From Paraburkholderia caffeinitolerans (lineage in GTDB: Bacteria; Pseudomonadota; Gammaproteobacteria; Burkholderiales; Burkholderiaceae): a DNA stretch of 64,000 bases. Position numbers and translations under genes: made by a program. The stretch is from contig NZ_CADIKL010000030.1 in assembly GCF_902859945.1 (NCBI RefSeq), positions 33,148-97,147 on the forward strand, written 5' to 3'. The number at the start of each line of letters is the position of its first letter. Positions within the stretch are counted from its first letter, which is position 1. The notes beneath the pieces were generated by a model that was not told the DNA's origin, made no database searches, and worked only from the letters and a program-made list of their open reading frames with translations. Positions 58,647 through 64,000 of the stretch are shown one piece after another.

Positions 58647-59690
58647 ATGTTCGGTTTTCTGCGTAGCTATTTCTCCAACGATCTCGCGATCGACCTCGGC
58701 ACCGCCAACACCCTGATCTACATGCGCGGCAAGGGCATCGTCCTCGACGAACCCTCGGTCGTGTCGATTCGCCAGGAAGGCGGCCCCAACGGCAAAAAGA
58801 CGATCCAGGCGGTCGGCAAGGAAGCCAAGCAGATGCTTGGCAAGGTGCCGGGCAACATCGAGGCCATCCGCCCGATGAAAGACGGCGTGATCGCCGACTT
58901 CACCGTCACCGAGCAAATGATCAAGCAGTTCATCAAGACTGCACACGAATCGCGCATGTTCTCGCCGTCGCCGCGCATCATCATTTGCGTGCCGTGCGGC
59001 TCGACCCAGGTCGAGCGCCGCGCGATCAAGGAAGCCGCGCACGGCGCCGGCGCCTCGCAGGTCTACCTCATTGAAGAACCGATGGCCGCTGCAATTGGCG
59101 CGGGCCTGCCGGTTTCGGAGGCAACGGGTTCGATGGTCGTCGACATCGGCGGCGGCACGACCGAAGTGGGCGTGATCTCGCTCGGCGGCATCGTGTACAA
59201 GGGCTCGGTGCGTGTGGGCGGCGACAAGTTCGACGAAGCCATCGTCAACTACATCCGCCGCAACTACGGCATGCTGATCGGCGAACAAACCGCCGAAGCC
59301 ATCAAGAAGGAAATCGGCTCGGCGTTCCCCGGCTCCGAAGTCAAGGAAATGGAAGTGAAGGGCCGCAACCTGTCGGAAGGCATTCCGCGCAGCTTCACCA
59401 TTTCGAGCAACGAAATCCTCGAAGCGCTCACCGACCCGCTGAACCAGATCGTCTCGTCGGTGAAGATCGCGCTCGAGCAAACGCCGCCGGAACTGGGCGC
59501 CGACATCGCCGAACGCGGCATGATGCTCACGGGCGGCGGCGCGCTGCTGCGCGACCTCGACCGTCTGCTCGCCGAGGAAACCGGCCTGCCGGTGCTGGTG
59601 GCGGAAGATCCGCTCACCTGCGTGGTGCGCGGCTCGGGCATGGCGCTCGAACGCATGGACAAGCTCGGCAGCATCTTCTCGTACGAGTAA
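58647..59690 (+). CDS. mreB: Rod shape-determining protein MreB
   Basis: The 347-residue bacterial actin organises the cell-wall elongation machinery under the membrane. It starts with the membrane-binding helix MFGFLRSYFSNDL, then phosphate 1 DLGTANTLIY and phosphate 2 DIGGGTTEVGV. An AGGA lies ahead of the ATG. It heads the mreB-mreC-mreD-mrdA operon, which is the usual order; mreC follows after 189 bases. Confidence 0.97.
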   Translation: MFGFLRSYFSNDLAIDLGTANTLIYMRGKGIVLDEPSVVSIRQEGGPNGKKTIQAVGKEAKQMLGKVPGNIEAIRPMKDGVIADFTVTEQMIKQFIKTAHESRMFSPSPRIIICVPCGSTQVERRAIKEAAHGAGASQVYLIEEPMAAAIGAGLPVSEATGSMVVDIGGGTTEVGVISLGGIVYKGSVRVGGDKFDEAIVNYIRRNYGMLIGEQTAEAIKKEIGSAFPGSEVKEMEVKGRNLSEGIPRSFTISSNEILEALTDPLNQIVSSVKIALEQTPPELGADIAERGMMLTGGGALLRDLDRLLAEETGLPVLVAEDPLTCVVRGSGMALERMDKLGSIFSYE

Positions 59691-59879
59691 GCGCTGCCGC
59701 GTTGCACAGCCTTGGTGCGCAACTCCAGGCAAAGGCTGCGCAATTGAAGCACACTTGGCTGCTGCGGCGGCAAGCACACCACCGCAGCGTCCGCGACGCG
59801 GCGCCCCTTATGGCGCCGCTGTTGCATTTCATGTCTCACCGTTAGTTTCACCGAACCGCACACGCGCCCGGCGCCGACC

Positions 59880-60980
59880 ATGGAATACAGTCCGCCGCCT
59901 TTATTCAAACAAGGCCCCTCGGCACTCGCACGGCTGATCTTCTTCGTCGTTCTGTCGATTGCGCTGCTGATCTCCGACGCTCGCTTCAAGACCCTCGAAG
60001 TCGTGCGCGGCGTGCTCGGCGCAGGCCTTTATCCGCTGCAACGCGCCGCCCTCGTGCCGCGCGACCTCTTCATGGGCGCGGCCGACCTCGCCGTGACGAG
60101 CGCCGCGTTGCGCCAGGACAACGCAAAACTGCACGCGCGCAATCTCCAGCTCTCGCAGCAAGCCAACGACGCGGCCTCGCTCGCCGCCGAAAACACGCAT
60201 CTGCGCGCGCTGCTGCAGCTTTCGCAGCGCATCGGCGCGCAGACCACGCCTGCCGAGATCCAGTACGACACGCGCGACCCGTTCACGCAGAAGGTCGTGA
60301 TCGGCGGCGGCACGCAGCAGGGCGTGCAGAACGGCTCGCCCGTGGTGAGCGAAGACGGCGTGATCGGCCAGGTCACGCGCGTGTTTCCGATGCAATCCGA
60401 AGTCACGCTCGTGACCGACAAGGACCAGGCGGTGCCGGTCGAGATCGTGCGCACCGGCCTGCGCAGCGTGATCTACGGCACGGCCAAGGGCGATCTGCTC
60501 GACCTGCGCTTCGTGCCGATCAGCGCCGACGTGCAAGTGGGCGACGAGCTCGTGACGAGCGGTCTCGACGGCGTTTATCCGCAAGGGCTGCCAGTCGCAA
60601 AGGTGCTGCGCATCGACAAGCAGGCCGACACGGCTTTTGCGCGCGTGATCTGCGTGCCGCTCGCAGCGGTGCGCGGCGCACGCGAGGTACTGGTGCTGCA
60701 TTACGTGCCGCAAGTGCCGCCGAATCCGGTCGAGGCTGCCGAAGCCGCTTCCGCCGTTGCCGCCGCCGAGGCCAAGGACGCGAAGAAGAAAAAGTCGAAG
60801 GCTGCTGACAAGAAGGCCGACGACAAGTCGAAGCCCGCCGCTAATGTACCAACCGGCGCACCAACCGGCGCGCCAGCCAATGCCCCGGCGCCGCAGGCGA
60901 AAACCCAGGCGGCGGGACATGCGAGCGCCGCGGCGAAGGCGCCGGCCGCCGCGCCCGCGAAGCCGCAGGGAGGACACTGA
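59880..60980 (+). CDS. mreC: Rod shape-determining protein MreC
   Basis: The 366-residue bitopic membrane protein has one helix near residues 19-37, a coiled coil at about residues 70-110 and two beta-barrel domains up to about residue 275. It links MreB to the periplasmic enzymes. Residues 285-366 are a low-complexity tail rich in Ala, Lys and Pro (AEAKDAKKKKSKAADKK, then PTGAPTGAPANAP), absent from short MreC proteins. The stop overlaps mreD by one base (TGATG). Confidence 0.94.
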   Translation: MEYSPPPLFKQGPSALARLIFFVVLSIALLISDARFKTLEVVRGVLGAGLYPLQRAALVPRDLFMGAADLAVTSAALRQDNAKLHARNLQLSQQANDAASLAAENTHLRALLQLSQRIGAQTTPAEIQYDTRDPFTQKVVIGGGTQQGVQNGSPVVSEDGVIGQVTRVFPMQSEVTLVTDKDQAVPVEIVRTGLRSVIYGTAKGDLLDLRFVPISADVQVGDELVTSGLDGVYPQGLPVAKVLRIDKQADTAFARVICVPLAAVRGAREVLVLHYVPQVPPNPVEAAEAASAVAAAEAKDAKKKKSKAADKKADDKSKPAANVPTGAPTGAPANAPAPQAKTQAAGHASAAAKAPAAAPAKPQGGH

Positions 60981-61492
60981 TGACGCGTCCGCAATACATC
61001 CTGCAGCCGGTCAACCCGTATTTCATCGCGTTCAGCCTCGCGGCTGCGTTCCTGCTGAACCTGCTGCCCTGGGGCAAGCTGCCGGGCGTCCCGGACTTCG
61101 TCGCGCTCGTGCTGCTGTTCTGGAACATCCACCAGCCGCGCAAGGTCGGCATGGGCATTGCGTTCTGCCTCGGCCTGCTGATGGACGTGCACAACGCGAA
61201 CCTGCTGGGCGAGCACGCGCTCGCCTACACGCTGCTCTCCTACGGCGCGATCACGATTCACCGCCGCGTGCTGTGGATGTCGCTCGGCGTGCAGATGTTC
61301 GCTGTCATGCCGATGCTCGTCGGCGCGCAGGTCGTGCCGTTCGTGGTGCGCCTGCTGATGGGCGCGCCGTTCCCGGGCTGGGGCTACCTGGTCAGCGGCT
61401 TCGTGGAGGCCGTGCTCTGGCCGGTCGCCAGCATCGTGCTGCTGCTGCCGCAGCGCCGCCCCGTCGACCCCGACGACACCCGGCCCATCTAA
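60980..61492 (+). CDS. mreD: Rod shape-determining protein MreD
   Basis: The 170-residue membrane protein of the elongasome has five to six helices and the family pattern MDVHNANLLGEHAL in the middle (conserved near helix 3). Start at 60980 overlaps the mreC stop. The C-terminus ends in a polar PVDPDDTRPI tail. It acts with MreC as a scaffold. Confidence 0.93.
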   Translation: MTRPQYILQPVNPYFIAFSLAAAFLLNLLPWGKLPGVPDFVALVLLFWNIHQPRKVGMGIAFCLGLLMDVHNANLLGEHALAYTLLSYGAITIHRRVLWMSLGVQMFAVMPMLVGAQVVPFVVRLLMGAPFPGWGYLVSGFVEAVLWPVASIVLLLPQRRPVDPDDTRPI

Positions 61493-61530
61493 GCGGCGCG
61501 CGCGCCGCTCACCGTTGAAAGACGCAATCG

Positions 61531-61629
61531 ATGACCCACCCTTACCACCGGCACTACCGGCACAATCGGCACAATCGGCCCGCCGCAGCGCCTGAGCAAG
61601 GCGCGGGCTCCGGTGCTCCGAGCGCATGA
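61531..61629 (+). CDS. Possible 32-residue His/Arg-rich upstream ORF overlapping mrdA
   Basis: A 32-codon frame begins MTHPYHRHYRHNRHNR and ends in TGA at 61627-61629, overlapping the ATG of mrdA (61626) as ATGA. Its first half is encoded by a nine-base tandem repeat (CGGCACTAC/CGGCACAAT). The SD is weak. It may be only a leader peptide or a chance frame. Confidence 0.3.
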   Translation: MTHPYHRHYRHNRHNRPAAAPEQGAGSGAPSA

Positions 61630-64000
61630 CCGAATTCAAGGACACCCAGCAGCAGCTCACGAAGTTCCGCCTGCGCGTCGCGGCGGCGGGCGTGTTCGTG
61701 TTCGTCTGCTTCGGGCTGATTGCGTTCCGGTTCCTCTGGCTGCAAGTCTGGAACCACAACAAGTACTCGCTGCAGGCCGACGAGAACCGCATCTCGGTCG
61801 CGCCCATCGTGCCGAACCGCGGCATCATCACCGACCGCAACGGCGTCGTGCTCGCGAAGAACTACTCGGCGTACACGCTCGAAATCACGCCCTCGAAGCT
61901 CACTGACACGCTCGACAACACCATCGACGAACTCTCGACGGTGATCCCGATCGACGCGCGCGACCGCCGTCGCTTCAAGAAGCTGCTCGAAGACTCGAAG
62001 AACTTCGAGAGCCTGCCGATCCGCACGCGCCTCACCGACGAGGAAGTCTCGCGCTTCACCGCGCAGCGCTTCCGCTTTCCCGGCGTGGAGGTGCGCGCGC
62101 GCCTGTTCCGTCAGTACCCGCTCGGCACCACGGCCGCGCACGTGATCGGCTATATCGGCCGCATCTCGCAGCGCGACCAGGAGCGCATCGACGACATGAG
62201 CGACAAGAATGACGACGATCCCGAGCATTACGATCCGCGAGTCGACGCGAACAACTACAAGGGCACCGACTACATCGGCAAGATCGGCGTCGAGCAGAGC
62301 TACGAAACCGAGCTGCACGGCCTGACCGGCTTCGAGGAAGTCGAAGTGACGGCGGGCGGGCGCCCCGTGCGCACGCTCAAGCGCACCCAGGCGACGCCCG
62401 GCAACAACCTCGTGCTCTCGCTCGACATCGGCTTGCAGCAAGTGGCCGAGCAGGCCTTCGCTGGCAAGCGCGGCGCGCTGGTGGCAATCGAGCCGTCGAC
62501 GGGCGACATTCTCGCGTTCGTTTCGGCGCCGAGCTTCGACCCGAACTCATTCGTGGACGGCATCGACCAGCAGACCTGGGACGCGCTGAACAACTCGCCC
62601 GATCACCCGCTGCTGAACCGTCCGCTGCACGGCACCTACCCGCCGGGCTCGACCTACAAGCCGTTCATGGCGCTTGCCGCACTCACGCTGCACAAGCGCA
62701 CGCCGGGCTGGGGCTTCTCGGACCCGGGCTTCTACATGTTCGGCGGCCACCGCTTCAACAACGACGTTCGCTCCGGCCAGGGCTGGGTCGACATGAACAA
62801 GGCGATCATGGTGTCGAACGACACCTACTTCTTCATGCTCGCGCACGACCTGGGCGTGGACAACATCGCGAACTTCATGAAGCCGCTCGGCTTCGGCCAG
62901 TTGACCGGCATCGACATCGCGGGCGAGGCGCGCGGCATCCTGCCCTCCACCGAGTGGAAGCGCAAGGCCTATCGCAGGCCCGAGCAGCAGCGCTGGTACG
63001 AGGGCGAGACCATCAGCCTCGGCATCGGCCAGGGCTACAACTCATTCACGATCCTCCAGCTTGCCCACGCGACGGCCACGCTCGCCAATAACGGCATTCT
63101 CATGAAGCCGCACCTCGTGAAGGAGATCGAAAATCCGATCACGAAGGCGCAGCACCTCACCGTGCCGAGCGAAAGCGGGCGGCTGAACGTAAAGCAGTCC
63201 GATATCGACGTCGTGAAGCGCGGCATGGAAAACGTGGATATGAACCCCTCGGGCACGGCCTACGCGGTCTTCAGGAACGCGCCCTACACTTCGGCGGGCA
63301 AGACTGGCACGGCGCAGGTGTTCTCGCTGCAGGGCGGCAAGTATCAGGCGCACGCGCTCGCCGAGCATCTGCGCGACCACGCGCTCTTCATCGCGTTCGC
63401 GCCCGCCGAAAAACCGCAGATCGCCGTTGCGCTGATCGTCGAGAACGGCGGCTGGGGCGCGCAATCGGCGGGCCCGATCGCGCGCCGCGTGCTCGACTAC
63501 TGGCTCGTCGATCGTCTGAAGCCCGGCGTCGAGCAGGCCGCCGTGGCCGATGCGGCCTCGGCCACGCAGGATGCGTCCGCGCCCACGATCGGCGGTGCGC
63601 CGCTGGCCAGTTCGGGAAGCGCCGGGACAACGCCGGTCAGGGTTGCGACGGGTTTCACGCCGCTGCCGATTCCCGGCGCGGCCTCGGCGGCCGAAGCGGC
63701 TTCGGCTGCGGCGGCTGCTTCCGCTGCTGCGGCGGCCTCCGAAGCTTCAGCAGCATCGGGCGCCTCCGTCCCGACGGCGCGAGCCGGCGCGGCCAAACCC
63801 GCTAGCGCGAGTGCCCGCGAGAAAACGCACAAGGCAAGCGCCGGGCAGGTCGCCCCCGAGGCGCCCCAAGGCAGCGATGCCGTGAACGGCGGCACCGCGA
63901 CCGCCACGCCGCGCACTGCGGCCTCGGACGACGAAGCTGCGGCCCAGCGCCCGGCCGCCGCCTCGCTGCCCCGCCATTTCGGCCCCGGCCCGCATCGCCC
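61626..64000 (+). CDS. mrdA: Penicillin-binding protein 2 (3' end beyond the window)
   Basis: The class B transpeptidase of rod elongation. At least 791 residues are inside the window with no stop. One membrane helix lies at about residues 18-37, followed by the pedestal domain and the transpeptidase domain. The active site is Ser342-Lys345 (PPGSTYKP); SND and KTGTAQ motifs follow. The catalytic domain ends near residue 628, where E. coli PBP2 also ends. The remaining 160 or more residues are an Ala/Ser/Pro-rich extension. There is no SD before the ATG; an ATGA overlap with a small frame suggests coupling. Confidence 0.93.
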   Translation, partial: MTEFKDTQQQLTKFRLRVAAAGVFVFVCFGLIAFRFLWLQVWNHNKYSLQADENRISVAPIVPNRGIITDRNGVVLAKNYSAYTLEITPSKLTDTLDNTIDELSTVIPIDARDRRRFKKLLEDSKNFESLPIRTRLTDEEVSRFTAQRFRFPGVEVRARLFRQYPLGTTAAHVIGYIGRISQRDQERIDDMSDKNDDDPEHYDPRVDANNYKGTDYIGKIGVEQSYETELHGLTGFEEVEVTAGGRPVRTLKRTQATPGNNLVLSLDIGLQQVAEQAFAGKRGALVAIEPSTGDILAFVSAPSFDPNSFVDGIDQQTWDALNNSPDHPLLNRPLHGTYPPGSTYKPFMALAALTLHKRTPGWGFSDPGFYMFGGHRFNNDVRSGQGWVDMNKAIMVSNDTYFFMLAHDLGVDNIANFMKPLGFGQLTGIDIAGEARGILPSTEWKRKAYRRPEQQRWYEGETISLGIGQGYNSFTILQLAHATATLANNGILMKPHLVKEIENPITKAQHLTVPSESGRLNVKQSDIDVVKRGMENVDMNPSGTAYAVFRNAPYTSAGKTGTAQVFSLQGGKYQAHALAEHLRDHALFIAFAPAEKPQIAVALIVENGGWGAQSAGPIARRVLDYWLVDRLKPGVEQAAVADAASATQDASAPTIGGAPLASSGSAGTTPVRVATGFTPLPIPGAASAAEAASAAAAASAAAAASEASAASGASVPTARAGAAKPASASAREKTHKASAGQVAPEAPQGSDAVNGGTATATPRTAASDDEAAAQRPAAASLPRHFGPGPHR

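Overview
The window is GC-rich chromosomal DNA of a Burkholderiaceae bacterium, most likely Paraburkholderia or Caballeronia. The assignment rests on protein resemblance and on familiar gene neighbourhoods: dapF-DUF484-xerC, dksA near hslVU, metXW-ampG, and gatCAB divergent from mreBCD-mrdA. No insertion sequence, prophage, CRISPR array, tRNA or rRNA gene was seen. It is mostly a well-packed core-genome segment with a few accessory genes.

Regions. 1-359: tail of an APC-type permease, closed by a strong terminator. 736-8279: a seven-gene, tightly coupled molybdenum hydroxylase cluster (2Fe-2S, molybdopterin and FAD subunits, MoxR ATPase, VWA protein, CoxG, XdhC). Its large subunit carries the AYRGAGR active-site loop of form II enzymes, not that of true CO dehydrogenase. 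8312-10626: a DUF308 membrane protein fused to a putative papain-like domain, and a PepSY membrane protein behind a Fur-like box. 10851-14178: a transglutaminase-like protein, the SrkA kinase and a small protein. 14695-20660: an RND efflux system. 20778-26878: an MFS transporter, a fatty-acid desaturase, an aldo-keto reductase, a PhyH dioxygenase and small proteins.

26993-33398: metK, divergent from lpxL, dapF, DUF484, xerC and rlmI. 33504-35597: a YadA-like trimeric autotransporter with an AT-richer upstream region. 36146-40459: a His-rich COG0523 GTPase behind a Zur-like box, a DksA lacking three of the four usual zinc ligands, and hslVU. 40590-42610: a RegBA-type redox two-component system. 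42729-48189: a TPR glycosyltransferase-like protein, a CWC protein, argB, a HAD nucleotidase, slmA and an HdeD protein. 48462-52958: metX, metW, ampG and an M48 protease. 53025-58265: xthA, ppk2, gatB, gatA and gatC on the minus strand. 58647-64000: mreB, mreC, mreD and mrdA (open at the window end), the rod-shape elongasome operon.

The most interesting signals are regulatory RNA. The metX leader looks like a SAM-II riboswitch with an extra hairpin inserted between its two conserved parts, followed by a complementary segment that could switch the ribosome-binding site on and off. The PepSY gene has a Fur-like box and two mutually exclusive leader hairpins, one of which buries the Shine-Dalgarno sequence. 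The metK leader is long and structured. A 32-codon His/Arg-rich reading frame overlaps the mrdA start by ATGA.
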